Positions 43,232 through 55,600 of a DNA stretch of 64,000 nucleotides are shown piece after piece. The translations under genes and the position numbers were made by a program. Every line of letters begins with the position of its first letter. Positions within the stretch are counted from its first letter, which is position 1. This DNA is from Vanrija pseudolonga (lineage: Eukaryota; Basidiomycota; Tremellomycetes; Trichosporonales; Trichosporonaceae), in NCBI RefSeq assembly GCF_020906515.1, contig NC_085853.1, positions 1,178,001-1,242,000 of the forward strand. The letters are read 5' to 3'. Under the pieces are notes generated by a model, which saw only the letters and a program-made list of their open reading frames with translations, ran no database searches and was not told the origin of the DNA.

Positions 43232-45526
43232 ATGTCCGAGCCACCTCCTTCCGTTCACAAACTTCAAGACAAGGAAGAGCAAGACACGCCACGCCGCGCC
43301 GCGTCCGAGCCACCTCCCCTCCCCGCGGCCCCGAACCCAATTGGCCCTCCCGCCCCCCCAGCTCCAACCGCCACCTACTCGATGCAGCCGCGCGCCGTCG
43401 TCTCCGAGGTAAGCGAGCGTAGGCTGCACACTGCTGACACCTCCAGTTCGACCCCGAACGCGAGGACAAGCTGTATGCGTTCCGCGCGACCAGCCCGGTC
43501 CAGGGCTGGCGGCAGGCGGCAACCCCGTGTCGCACTACGTCGACCCGTACGTCGGCCGGCGCGTCGACCGCCAGCGAGAGTACCGCCCATACGAGCGCTA
43601 CTGGACCCAGGCGCCAACCTCATACGAGCGCACGCGCCTCGAGAGCGACGACGACGCACACGACGACACAGACCTGGACACGGCGGGCAGGGCGACACCC
43701 CCCGCCCGTGTGGTGGTGCTGGAGGCTGAGGTTGACCCAGAGCGGCGGGTCACGCGTCAAACCACTTCTCCTAGCCACTCCAAGTCTTCCCAGGCGCCCC
43801 GAAGCCCCTCCCCGGTCGACCACGGTGCCATCCGCACCGAAGGCCACCCGACGACAGACCTCGAGTCGGAGACGCAGCGAGCCCCCGGACAGCCAAGATC
43901 ACGGCCGATGACCGGCTCGGACCGCGCAACATTGGAATCCTACTATCCAATGTTGGCGCAGAAGTTCGGCCCTCTGCCCTCTCTCCCGGCAGTGGTGGGG
44001 GCGTCCTCGTCCCCGGACTACTCCCGCGACGGTAGCTCCTACTCGTCCTCGTCGTCGGCATCAGGGCGGTCGCCCCAGGACCGCCGATCTCCAGCTACAG
44101 TTCCACTTCCTGGGCGGACGGAGCCCGCCCCGGCTCTGTGGGTCGACCCTCTGCCACCATACCGGTCACAGAACTCTGGAGCTTCTCTCCCTGCTCGAGC
44201 CCCGACTCCTGCGCGACTCCTCGGGCCTCCACCGCTCGCCAGCCGGGGCCGATCCGACCCTCCGCCTCACCTCGTAGGACCTCCGCCTCTCAGCAGACAG
44301 CCTTCAGAACCTTCGGCGTCTGGTGATGAGCGAGGGGCCTCGCGGGCACCGAGGCGCTTTTTCTCGGGCAGCCAGCCGGATGTGCCGAACACCATGCCGC
44401 CACCTCCCCTGCCCAAGAGGTCTGGCATGGGTAACTCGTCGTTGACGAGCTCGGGAACCACGGCACCGCCGGCCCCTCAGCGTACGGTCCTGCCAGGTCG
44501 TCGGTCACGGCGTCGATCGCCGAGGCACCAGCCATCGGCCTCACAGGGAGGCTCCAAGCCGGGACCCGTTGAGCCCAGGGGCTCACTACCATCCCCCTGG
44601 AGGGCATTTTCTCCCCCACTCCAGCCCACATTTATTACAAGGCCGACCCATACCCCCGTGCGGGCCGAAGCGCCGATGAACTGGAGACCCAACATGGTAC
44701 CGGAGACGAACTCGGCGATGCCCCCTCCTTCAGATACCCGCCCGGGTGTCTCGAGGAGGGCCGCGGTCAGCCCCTCGGTCGGTATTCAACACGGCGGTAC
44801 CCCGATGGTGCGAACGTCGGCCCAGTTTGGTGGCGGTTCATCAGCACGCCTGTTGCCTCCCAGTCATACCATGTCCGACGACCGGGGACACCGTCGCTCT
44901 ACCATGATGCCGCCGCCGCTGTCGCCATACCCGCCTCCCTCTCTCCCTGGGCCAGAATCGGTCTCATCCCGTGGGAACAAGCGCAAGGCTGCTCCTTCCC
45001 CAGCGGTACCAGGGGGAGAAGGTGGTGCGAGTCCACAAAATCAGCAAGGCCGTCATCAAGGCAGGATCGCCCAGCTCATCCCAGCGGCGTCTCCATGGAG
45101 CGATCGACCTCGGACTCAGGCTTCCCGGCCAGTCGCCACCACAGACATCTCTCTACCACTTCAGCTCCTGCAGCTGGCCCCTCTAACCGCCGGCCGTCGT
45201 CCTCAAGCTCCCATTCAGACGAGCGGCAGCCGCCCACAGAGTATGGTGGAGACTGGATGAGCTATGAGGATCAGTATGGAACCGATTCCTTGCTACCGAG
45301 GATGGATATGACGGGTCGCTCCAGCCTGCTCCTACGACCTCTGGAAACGGGACAAGGAGATGGACCGCGGGCCCCACAACGCCCAGCACACTCTCCCCCT
45401 CAAGAGTGGCTCAGCGCCACCACGGCACCCCGATCCCCACCGTCCCGTAGCCCAGGGTCACGACAGCAAGAGGACGACAGCAGTGAGGATGAGGGTCCTG
45501 ACGACAGGATTCGGCCAGTACTGTAG
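43232..45526 (+). CDS. Large disordered Pro/Ser/Arg-rich protein, model tentative
   Basis: Exon 1 (43232-43408) and the 38-nt intron after it (GTAAGC, CTGCTGACACCTCCAG) are convincing and lead to FDPEREDKLYAFRATSP. The best coding frame then shifts near 43500-43575, where a 77-nt GT-AG pair (43498-43574) restores it but lacks a branch point. The main exon (to about 45005) encodes a disordered protein with PPPLPKRSG and PPPLSPYPPPSLPGP motifs that could bind SH3 domains. A second shift near 45006-45064 connects to the most protein-like ending, DWMSYEDQYGTDSLLPRMD to SSEDEGPDDRIRPVL. The model as given is 706 residues. Without the last intron the frame stops at 45260. No domain known. Confidence 0.45.
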
Positions 45527-46364
45527 GACCGCCGGGGCGGCATTCAGGCACGTCGCCACGCCAGTGGCCCAAGTGAGATGAGACGAGATCAGACCGTGGA
45601 CCATCACCACCTTGTGACGGCCAGAGCTTCCGCAACGACCAGACTTGTACCCATGTGATCATGAATGATTTGAACCTGCAACTGCTGAGCGAAGCTGATA
45701 GCTTGGAAACAGTATTGGAGATGGACCACAAATCCACGATAATACCTCGAAAATCCTGATACAGCGGCTGGACACATCATGCGCAGCACCTGGCAGCGAT
45801 CACTACTCGTATTAGGCTAGTGATGGCGATTCCAGCACTTGAACCGTCGGATCTAGGCATTGCAGGCCCGTATGTTGTAAGACAGACCAAGTGGTGGGTC
45901 GCCGCGACAATGGTGGCGACAGCCACCTACACAGGCTCATTCAGGCAGCATGCCTGTCGCGCCTCAACAGTGATGCCCAGCAGCCCATGTACATCCTGCT
46001 TGTTCGACAGGTGTTCGGACAACTTTGTCTACTGTGCGAGAGCCGAACCAGAGCCATGCTTCTCGTCGACGCCACGAGCCTTTGTTCAGCCACCTTTGGC
46101 ACCCTCTTTTGTCTCTCATCCCTTCGCCCCGCTCGCACACCCAACAATAAGCCGGCCTCGCCGGCGACAATACCACCGCACGGTGCGAGCTGCACGGCAT
46201 TTGTGTGACGCCGCTTCAGCAGCCAGAGGCCGTGCACGGCGGTGGCGCATTGTTCCTACGCCGTCGCTGTCCACACTGTCCCCACTTTGACGTCGCCGCT
46301 CGCTGGTGTTGCAGGCCTCTCTCCACGCTCATAACTCAACAACTTACATCTTGAACTCGTACCA
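45527..46364. other. Intergenic, 838 nt
   Basis: No gene seen; promoter of the following multi-exon gene. Confidence 0.45.
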
Positions 46365-48912
46365 ATGCCTACACCACACCTATCCCCACCCACCATGATC
46401 ACCCCCACCTCTCACAAGATACGCGCGAACCAGGCTGGCCCTCGTGAACGGTGAGCTGAGCTAGGTCAACTTCGAGACTAACGCACGTACAGCACCTCTA
46501 AGGCCGAGCGCAGCTTTGGCACGGATACCGACACTCCGACACAGTTCACCCCCGCTGGTGGGATCAACCTCCCAGCTCCTGGCAACCGGGCCCGCACGAC
46601 CGTTGGCAGCGCGGGTGTCAACGTCCCCAACACAGCCGCCGAGTCAACTGAAGCCACCAGGTCGAACATGTGAGAGACAGCTCCAAAGCCACTGCTGTAT
46701 CCGCTAACCAGCAGGGATACCTCCTTCTCGAGTGATGAACCAGAGGCCAAGCTTGCGTCGCCTGACCGCAACACGCCGAGACACTTTACCTTCTGGGATG
46801 ACGAGTGGCAGCCAGATTCGGACGCTATCGTCGAGATCGGTGACAACGCCAACGCAGCGCTCTGGGGTGTCGCCTCTGCGTCGTCCATCGTCCCCACGCC
46901 CACCCCAACTAGGCACACAGAGGATGCCAGAGCCACTGCCAGCAGTCCCAGAACTGTGGCTACAGTCACCGTTGTCGCCACCGTCACCGTCACCGATTCC
47001 CCGAAGACTGCGCCCCCACACCAGTTGTAAGCCTTACCCATCGATCTCAGCTGACAAGCCCAGCACTGCTGTCCCAAGTTCATGGCTACAGGAGACGGTT
47101 ATTCAGGGCCAGACCTTTTATACTCTCGTTGACCCAGCTATTGCCTCTCCAACCCCTACCGATACTAGGCCGTGAGTTTCCCCATGACAAACGCTGACCC
47201 CAGAACCCAGACGCTCAGCGGCAGTAGCTCATGGAATGAGTTCCATCAGTTCACCACCTGGCACGAAATCCCTCCAACCCCGACAATGTAAGGACCATGC
47301 GTGTACCAAGCTTACGCGCAGCTCAACGCCCTGGCCCACCCGTCCCATCAGGACCGTGTTTGTTGGTGAGGGACACCCGTGGCACCACGTATCGGACGAC
47401 CCCAATGTCACGACAATGACCCCGACTGAGCCGTGAGTTCCCTTGTGTGTAAGCGCTCGTCTGACAGGAAGCATGCTCCTTACCCCCACGCCGACAACGA
47501 CAACCGAGGCACCTTGGCCTACCGGGCCGGCTTGCGCAAACGGTGTCCCTTGGCTCCTGGTGTCAGCCTCCACGTCGCCACTCGACCCGATCGCCGTCGC
47601 CGCGCCCGAGTCATTCCGTCTCATGAACCCCGTCAGCACGGCATGGGACATGATGGGGGACTGCCCTCTACTCGCCCTCATCGCCTTCGTGCTCCTCATC
47701 AAGTTCTTCACGTGTCTTGGTCTCCCGAGCTTCCTGTCACCAAAATGGAAGCTTCCACCAAAGTTCATGCGGATCAACGACTCGCACGACTCTCCGATCC
47801 AGTGCATGAGATGCTTCGCCCTCTTCGGCTACGACCAGAAGGATGCAGTCCAGCTGCACGAGTACCAACATGCCCTGGGCCGCTATGATGAGCGGGTCCA
47901 GGAGTATCAAGCGGGCCAGAACAAGCCAGTCGTCTTTGGCAAGGAGGCGCCACACCCCCGCCTTAACATGCGCTCCGCCTACGACCAGTACGTCACGCAG
48001 GACATGGACGCCGCCTACAAGCAGGGCGTCAAAATGGCCATGCAGGTTGAGCTCGACGGACCCACCGTCGACCCAGCCGCCGACCGAGAGCGGATGCACG
48101 ACTACATTGAGATCATCTTCGGCGACACCTCGGCCGAGCCCGACCAGATCGACTGGGACGAGTTCGACTACCCCCAAGCCCCGTTCACCCCTCCGACCGA
48201 GCCCGCACCACACCAGTCCCTATTCCCGCGCGTGGTCAACTACATTCTTGACGGCTTGGCAAGCGGGGTAGCGGTCAAGGGCTTGTCGATGTATGCCCGC
48301 GAGTCAGGCAAAGGCGCCGCGCTCGAAATCTTCGCGGTCTACCTCATCATGCTGGCCATCGCGTGCGTCAACGACCTTCCTATGCCTCCAATCGAGGGGC
48401 TCCTCGCCACTTGTGCCCGCGATCTGCCAGTCGAGGCGTTTGAGTGGCTCGCTGCACTCGCATGGGCAGGCACCCAGAGCCTGATGCCACGTCGGCCGCC
48501 CAAGAAGACCAAGAAGGAGGCGATCAAGGAGCGCGAGGCCGTCCGCCACAAGGAGATGGACGCGGTAGTCGAGAGACTCATGCCCAAGAAAACCTACCCG
48601 CCCGACTACGCCAGGGAGTGGAGGAAGAGGCAGGTGGCTGCCATGAAGTGGGACCAGATGGCGATCAACTATCCCGGCCGCAGAGAAGCCAAAGAGGCCG
48701 AGATCGCCGCCGCTGCCTACGCGCCCGAGGAGCGCCGTGTCAAGTTCGAGGAAGTGAAGGAGTACAAGTGGTGGGAGCACGTCGCCGGCCGCTGTGGAGG
48801 AGCGCGGAGGTGCCGCGAGTGTGCGGAGCAGAAGGCGGACGAGGCAGCGGCGCTGGCTCGCCGTAAGCGTACCCCCCAGTACCTCACCCAGCCGCGTATC
48901 GTGTACACATAG
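46365..48912 (+). CDS. Thr/Pro-rich membrane protein built from phase-2 exons, unknown
   Basis: Exons 46365-46450, 46493-46669, 46715-47026, 47064-47171, 47204-47287, 47322-47432 and 47472-48912 give 772 residues. All six introns are phase 2. The first ~330 residues are Ser/Thr/Pro-rich with repeated Trp-containing blocks (SSWLQETVIQGQTFYTLV, SSSWNEFHQFTTWHEI, TPWPTRPIRTVFVGEGH), like a stalk. A membrane segment (DCPLLALIAFVLLIKFF) near 365-385 precedes a large C-terminal region with CMRCF, an acidic stretch, a second hydrophobic segment (LEIFAVYLIMLAIACV), a Lys/Glu helix and a CGGARRCRECAEQ cluster. There is no N-terminal signal peptide. The last acceptor was set at 47471 because the upstream AG gives the wrong frame. 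No family recognised. Confidence 0.75.
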
Positions 48913-49622
48913 AGTTATGCAGAGTTACTTGTTGTCAGTGGGAAGCAGGTACGATCCTGGGTGGTGCCGGATGCCTCTGCAGGATGGTGCATGATGGTGG
49001 AGCCTGTTGGAGTGGCAGTGCAGTTAGCAGTACGGTAGGCGGGGGTGGCGGCGGTGCGTGAACGCACCCACGCCCGAGCATGACCCCCGCCAGCAACCCT
49101 CTAATGGCCACGGGTGCCGTCGCTCTCGCTTGCCCGAGTGATGGAGTACCATGGATATGCAGCAGCCAGTACATGTGGCCCCGCACCCAAACAAGCCGTT
49201 GATGACATACAACAATAGCCAGCAGCAGGTGGTGCGACGCCATGTGGCGGATCGGCGTGGCTCGACTTCGGCGTGTTTACACAAAGCCAACAACTCGTCC
49301 TTCTCACCATCCATCACCCACTCATCCTCGTCCACCTCATCTCAGCGCACTGCCGGCCATTGTCTGTCATCTGCTCTGCTATCTGCGAAACACGAGGCGC
49401 GGCACCGCCTACACGATGTGTGTTGGGACAATGCCAACCTGCCTCGCACCCACACTGCTCGCTACACCACCACCATCGAGACCGCTTGTCCACCCTGCTC
49501 TCGGGCGCGTATTGTTCCAAGCAGCCATGTCTACATCCAGCCTGCTATCTGGGCGTATAAGATTTACCCCGCTGGATGCGAGCTCTCATCCACTGCATTC
49601 CCCTCATCCCCTCCTCGCCAAG
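48913..49622. other. Intergenic, 710 nt
   Basis: The open frame that reaches the next gene passes through here but its composition is unlike protein; I treat it as 5' UTR and promoter. Confidence 0.5.
49556..49561 (+). promoter_or_regulatory. Possible TATA box of the 49623 gene
   Basis: TATAAG about 65 nt before the chosen ATG; it argues against the longer upstream open frame being translated. Confidence 0.4.
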
Positions 49623-51183
49623 ATGCTCCGCCCACTCGCCCTCCTAGCGGCCCACGCAGCCGTCTACTACACCCTCTACTCGAGGCTCGACATCGACTCA
49701 ATCCTGCACTACGATGTGCTCGAGACGCAGCGCTGGTCGTTCCAAGTCTACGTACGCGCGGCTGTCGCCGCCATCGTCCTCAGCGTGCTGGTCACGCGGG
49801 TCGTCAACTGGGCCGTGAAGAACCACCGTAAGCGTATCCGTGCAAGCCGTCCCCGTGTTGTGCCCCCATCACCCCGCCGCCGCGGTCCCCGCCCCGAGTT
49901 CCTCCCCCCCGCACCGCCGACCACTTTCCACGATCCCCCGGCGTTTGTGCCCTCCCACCCTGCCTCGCGGCTGCTCTACGACCCGACCCCGCGCGCCTGG
50001 CACCACCACGAGCCCGAGATCTCGACAACCAAGCAGCCCGACGCCAAGCCCCGCCGGCTTAAGAGCGTCCTCGACATGCGTGACTACACCCCGCCTCGCC
50101 GCGACCGCTTCCTGCCTCCCGGGCAGAGGATCAAGCAGGGCTCGCCTCTGGCCGCTGCTGACGAGGGCTCGCGGCCCACCATCCCCCTCCGCCGTGGCCA
50201 TGCCACATCCGCCACCCACTCCTCCCGGCCCGCCACTACCACCGCCACCTTAGGTCGCTACCACGTCCTCCCCACCGCCTCACCGTTCCTCCACCCCATC
50301 CTCAAGGGGGAGTACCGCCTCCCCCCGATCGCGCCGCGCCGCTTCCCTCCCCTCGACGCCCTCATCCCCGAGCCGATCACGTCGCCGCGCGGCCCGCCCC
50401 GCGGGCTCCTACCCAAGCCAGTGAACCCACAGTACGCCACCGCCGCGCGCCGCAGCCCGCCTCCGCCCAACCGCGTGCGCAGGTCCAAGCCCAAGCCCAA
50501 GCTCTCCCTCTTCGCGGCCAAGCCCACGCCAGACGAGCACACCGCCGAGTCTGTGCGCGCGCGTGAGCGCAAGATGGCCCGCGCGCGCCAGCTGGCCCTG
50601 GAGCAGGAAATGGACGACGACGACGAGCGCCGCCGCCGCGTGCCGCGTACCCACGACAACGCCGACTCTGTCACCGAGCAGTCCCTCCGCAAGAGCACGT
50701 CCGCAGCCCGCAACGCGCCGCAGAAGAAGACCAAGGCCCGCCCATACCCCGAGACCAAGTCGCTCCTCAGCAGCCTTGAGCCGGCTTTCGCCCCCGCGCA
50801 CGACCGAGCAACGCGTGCGCGCGTGGCGCTCGTCGCTTGAGGGCACGTCGGAGCCCATCCCCGTCCCAGACGCCCCGGGCACGTCGGGCACGTCGGCACT
50901 GGCCGGCACGACGGCGCCCTCGGCCGCCCGCAAGGCCCGCAAGACGCGCTTCGTGATGCCCGGTGCCATGCCGTCGGGCGCCGAGAGCCACGCCTCAGGC
51001 TCTGGCTCCAAGGGTTCGGACGTCCCCGACGACCGCAGTGTGGCGGCCGAGCTGGAGAAGCGCGTCGCTAAGATCGTCAAGAAGGCCGACACTGTCGGCA
51101 AGAAAGCCCGTCGTGCCGACGACACCGGCGCGGCGCCCGCCGCGGCGCCCACCAAGGTGCCTTCCACCCGCCGTCGCAAGTAG
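49623..51183 (+). CDS. Membrane-anchored Arg/Pro-rich protein with a frame change
   Basis: From the ATG at 49623 the frame encodes two hydrophobic segments (LRPLALLAAHAAVYYTLY and AAVAAIVLSVLVTRVVNW) followed by a long basic Pro/Arg-rich tail (KHNHRK-type start, RRSPPPPNRVRRSKPKPKL). It stops at 50840, but a second frame from about 50800 to 51183 has clear coding character: EQRVRAWRSSLEGTSEP, AARKARKTRFVMPG, AAELEKRVAKIVKKADTV. No GT-AG pair of normal size joins the two. The gene is therefore either frameshifted, misassembled by one base near the CGCCCCCGCG run at 50790-50799, or carries an unusual intron. Function unknown. Confidence 0.55.
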
Positions 51184-51410
51184 GCAGGTAGAGCCCACCA
51201 GCGCCCGCACCAGCGCCCACCACCCATTGCCCTCGGCACATCTCGACACCCAAGACGCGCGCCAGATCGCGCATAGACAGAAGTTTGTAGATCTCTTGTG
51301 TCTCGGTGCAGGCACCGGCACTGTTCATCACCGTGCAGACATACATTCCTGTATACAATAGCTGCTTGATTACTTGGACTTCACGATTACTATGTGAGCG
51401 CATAGATACC

Positions 51411-52690
51411 CTAGACGGCCTCCTCGGTGCGGGTGAACGAGCCGCCGTTGGGCTGCTTCTCCATGCTGCTGGGGGTGACGCTGATCTGGCGGCCCATGGG
51501 AGCGGTGGAGACGACGCGGGTGATGCCGGGCACGCTCTCGTCGATGGCGAGCTGGCCGTGGCTGGTACCGGCGAGCATCTGCTTGGCACCGGTGGTGATG
51601 GCACGCTTGGTGTCGCTGAGGAAGAGAATCTGGAAGCCGGCACCGACGAGCACGCCAAGGATGTTGGTCAGGATGCTGATAGCCGTGTACTTGGCCGGGA
51701 ACACGAGGCTAGGGTGGCCCCAGTAGACGGCAGCTGCCATTCGCGAGCCGAGGTCACGGGCAGTGTTGATGGCGGCACCGTTCATCGAGAACGAGATGAT
51801 GACGAGGAAGAAGGCGATGGCAATGACGACGGGACCGTTGGTGGGCGCAATGAAGATGTTGGTGGGGTCGAGGATGCCGAAGACGACGGCGCCCATGACA
51901 AAGTTCATCATGAACTCGTTGAAGAAGACCCAGCCGAGGTTACGGCCCGGCATGATGGTCGCCTCAATGGCCGACGCGGGGCCGGCAGGCGTGAAGATCT
52001 GCTTGAGCTTGCCGGCAGCCTCGAGCTCGTTCGAGATGAGCGTCAGAGACTCGTGGTACTGGCCAATGACACAGAGCGAGCCGATGAAGGCACCGAGGAG
52101 CTGGGCAAAGATGTACCACGGGACCTTGCGGAGGGGGAAGCCCTTGAAGATGGAGAACGCGATGGTGAAGGCCGGGTGGAAGTGGCCACCGGATGTCGAC
52201 GCGCAACAGATTAGCGCGAGGAGAATCGCGGCACAGTATGCGAACGCCACTGAGAGCATAGAGCCGACCGTGGTCTGCCCTTCGGCTGTGGCGATGAAGA
52301 AGGTACACGCAGCACCCTGTCACGTCAGCACTGGCTGTCCGTGCGTTGCTTGCGGCACTTACCATTCCACCCCAACAGTAGAGGAAAGTGCCAAAGGCCT
52401 CGGCGACCATCTCGACGAGCAGACGAGGGCGAGCACGCTCGTAGCGGAGGTACCACTCGGGAGGGGGAGGGTGCTCGACGACGTGGATCGCCGGGCCCTC
52501 ACGCTCCATGAAGACATCGGCAACACCGACTGTAATGCTTGTATCAGGCTTGGTGTTCACGCGCTTGAGAGAAGGGGCTTGGAGCGAGACTTGGGGAGGG
52601 AAGGACGCTGGGTGGTGGACTCTGGAGCAGATGCTACTCACTCTCGAGGTCGCCGGGCTGGCGGTGGGGGCGTTCGTGAGGCATGTCCAT
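51411..52690 (-). CDS. Aquaglyceroporin-like MIP channel with altered NPA boxes
   Basis: Exons 52690-52642, 52529-52363 and 52316-51411 give 373 residues. A cytosolic N-terminus leads to six membrane helices (first: LLVEMVAEAFGTFLYCWGG). The two half-helix boxes are SGGHFHPAF (HPA, 119-121) and GAAINTARDLGSR (NTA, 256-258) instead of NPA; the Arg of the selectivity filter (R in TARD) is retained. The long loop C and ARDLGSR fit the glycerol-permeating branch. The protein should sit in the plasma membrane and pass water, glycerol or other small solutes; the altered boxes may change selectivity. Exon 2 start is my best choice (GATACAAGCATTACAG acceptor) and could be earlier. Confidence 0.9.
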
Positions 52691-55600
52691 GTTTGTTTGG
52701 TGGACAACGGTGGTAAGCTAGCTAGCTGGGTGAAGATCGCAGGTCGAGCTCAGGCCAAGGTCAAGGACAGGACAGGTCCGAGGAGGTCTGGGGTGCTTGC
52801 TCGCAGACGTTCACGTCTCCTTATGTACTCGATGCGTGGGAGGCCGCGTCGATGGTGTCAATCGGGACCCGGGGGCCCAAACTCTGCCACCCTACCCCCA
52901 CGTCGGCCACCCCTGGTTGCTCCCTCCTCCCCTGGCGCGAGGCGCCAAGCGCGACCGCGCATCCCACCAGAGGTCCAGTCGTCGACGTTGAGGCTGGAGG
53001 CCGAAGCGAGGACACCTGACATGCAGGACAAGGCCGATGGTATGCAGCCGAGGTGATGCGGCCAATACTGCCGGCAACAGGCGGCAGGCCGCTCCACGGA
53101 CTGCGCTAATCGGATGTCCCCATCGGGTCTCGTGCTCGTGTTGTCTGGATTTAGATTCCCCGGCAAACGCAGCCACTGAGCCCCTGCATCCCCAACCCAG
53201 CTACCCCGCCACCGTTTGGCGCGGCGTTCACGGGTTGCTGATCATCATTCATGCACGACAGGTGCCCCATGGGAATGGTTGTTGGATGAGGATGTTGAAA
53301 ACACGGGTCGACGCACGCCACTGCCTATTCTCGTCGACGCGACCCCGCACCCTTGCCGGCGGCGGCCTGGGCCGGACGGCGCGCTAGGAGCCACGGATTA
53401 TCGGGATCACGGGCACCTGAGGCTTGGAACTGTGTCGCCGCATCCAATCTGCTGCTTTACCCGCTCGGTGCTGCGCTGCCCTCGATGCTGCTGCGCGCTT
53501 GGCACTGTTGGATGATGCTCTTCTTGAGAGGCCGCCGATGGCCCGGGTGTGTCGGTAGCCGCGTGGTCTCATGCCCCGGTCGACCGACGGGGACGGCGTC
53601 GCACGCGTCAATTGTGGGTCAGAGTGCAGGGGAAAGTCAGCACGGCTGATGCTTCTGCAGATGCCCATTGTCCTTGTGCCTGTTCATGTCAGCTGTGCTG
53701 CATGCACGGGCAGGTGACTACTGACGATGCGGCTGGTGCCCAAATGCTCTGCGGGTCGGTTGGGGACGAAAAGTGGCAAAATGACGTCAATTCGCCTGTG
53801 CCGCCCACGTCGCTCCCAGAATAGTCGACAAGGGCTTCTTGGCCGGCCTCAATGCCGAATGGCGAAGCTCTTCCGGTATCGACCACATGCTGCGCTATGC
53901 AACCAACCAGTACACTAGTGAAGCCAGTGACCCACATGCACACGATCACTGTTTGCACTCTGTTCCGCTGGGTTCCTGTAGAGTGCTATTCGTGTCGCAC
54001 TGACCATTGTGGCATGCGAGCCGATAATCTCGGGAGGCTTGATCGCGACGGCCAAACACAAACGCCAAACGCCGCCGCTCGATGGTTCGCACGGATTCGC
54101 GCGCGCAGTCATGTGCTGGTGCACCGGCGCCCCATGCAACTTACCGGGTCAAGGCTATACACTCTTGGCGAGTCGGCTAACTGCGATGCAATCTAATCGA
54201 CATGACGGAGGGCAACAGCGCCGGGGGCCGTATACGCTCGTCTTGATCACACACAACCGCTGACTCACCGTCGTTGGGGGTCGCTACCGTCGGTTTGTCG
54301 CTTCAGGCTGTTGTTGTTGCTCCTCCACTCCTCCACGCCTCCACCCCCAACCTCCCACGGAATGCCCGTGGCCCCGCTCGCTGCTGCTGCGGACGGCCAG
54401 GTGGGTTCAATCTGGCGCTAGTGCTTCAGCCTGAACCAACCAAGACGTCCGTAGAGACGAACGAGGTCCGTCGAGTCGAGTGCGAGCGGCTTGTGGCCGG
54501 GGCCGCTGGTTTCACCTGGCCCTCGCTCTCTGGCCCCGCTCTCTGGCCTCGGCGTTTCAAGTGGCTCTTTGGGCTCGCGCACCACCGCCGGAGGCTCGGC
54601 GTCGCGGCATTGCGGCGAGCTAAACGGAGCTCGGTCCTGCTGCGGCGAGCTAAAGTGGGCCCAAGAGCGGAGCTCGCGCGTCGTATCATTGCCATGCCCC
54701 GGCAGCAGGTAGATCCCTAGTCGTTAGCGCGGTGCCGATAGGCATTCGTCGTCGGTCCAACGTGGTAACCTTGTGGGGTCGCTCCCTCAATCAGCCACGG
54801 CTCGCGGGTACATTGGAAGTCATCAACCGGCGGCCCCGGAAATGCCGAGTGAATTGGGCAATCCGATCTGGGAAGGAGTGGACGCCAGGTGGTGTAGGGG
54901 GGAGTACTTGGCGTGACGCCCGACGGTCGAGCATGCAGGAGACGACGGCGGTCGAGGCATGTGGCTTGCGCGTGGGTATCTTGGTGGGGGTTATGCAGAT
55001 GGGTTGATTTGTATGCCCATGGTTGATGTCGTGGCCTTCCACATTTGTATTGTCAACAAACACTGTGACGACGGCGACGACGAAGAGAAGCGCGAATGCA
55101 AGGCGTAGAGCGAAGACGAAGAGCAGCACGACCACAGCGATGACCCCCGGCTGTTATAGCCTCCTCGAGGATCGAGGATCGGTCTCGAGACGCGTGCCCT
55201 CGGTCATTTCTAAAACCGTCCCAGTGGACGCGATGTCGACGCAGCCCGGCCGCCCGGAACGAAGCCTGCTGACGAGCTGTCTGGTACCTCGTCGGGTCGA
55301 TTCAAGCTAGGCGTGGGTGTGGGTGTTGGTGTATCGGCGAATCGACCGCGGCCGAGGAGTGTCGACAACGCAGGCGATCAATCACATGTCGTCGCTGCCG
55401 CACGGGCCTGCTCGGCAGTGCGTCCCGTCATGTCAGCAGGATGACCTCTGGCGCGCCGTGGTGGTAATGGCGTGGTGATGGCGAGGGGCACGAGGCGAGG
55501 TGCCGGTCGTGCTTGAGCATCGTGACATGCTCTTGCTGAGGATGAAGGTGGTCGAGCTCGTCGAGTGCCGCCTCCGACGTCCGAGGTGGGGTACACCGAT

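Noticed and set aside
49242-49622. 127-residue N-terminal extension of the 49623 gene
   Set aside because: Composition is UTR-like and a TATAAG sits just before the internal ATG.
54791-55135. Minus-strand frame with a hydrophobic start (VVLLFVFALRLAFALLFV)
   Set aside because: No ATG available, only GTG; the rest has no protein character and no intron could supply a start.
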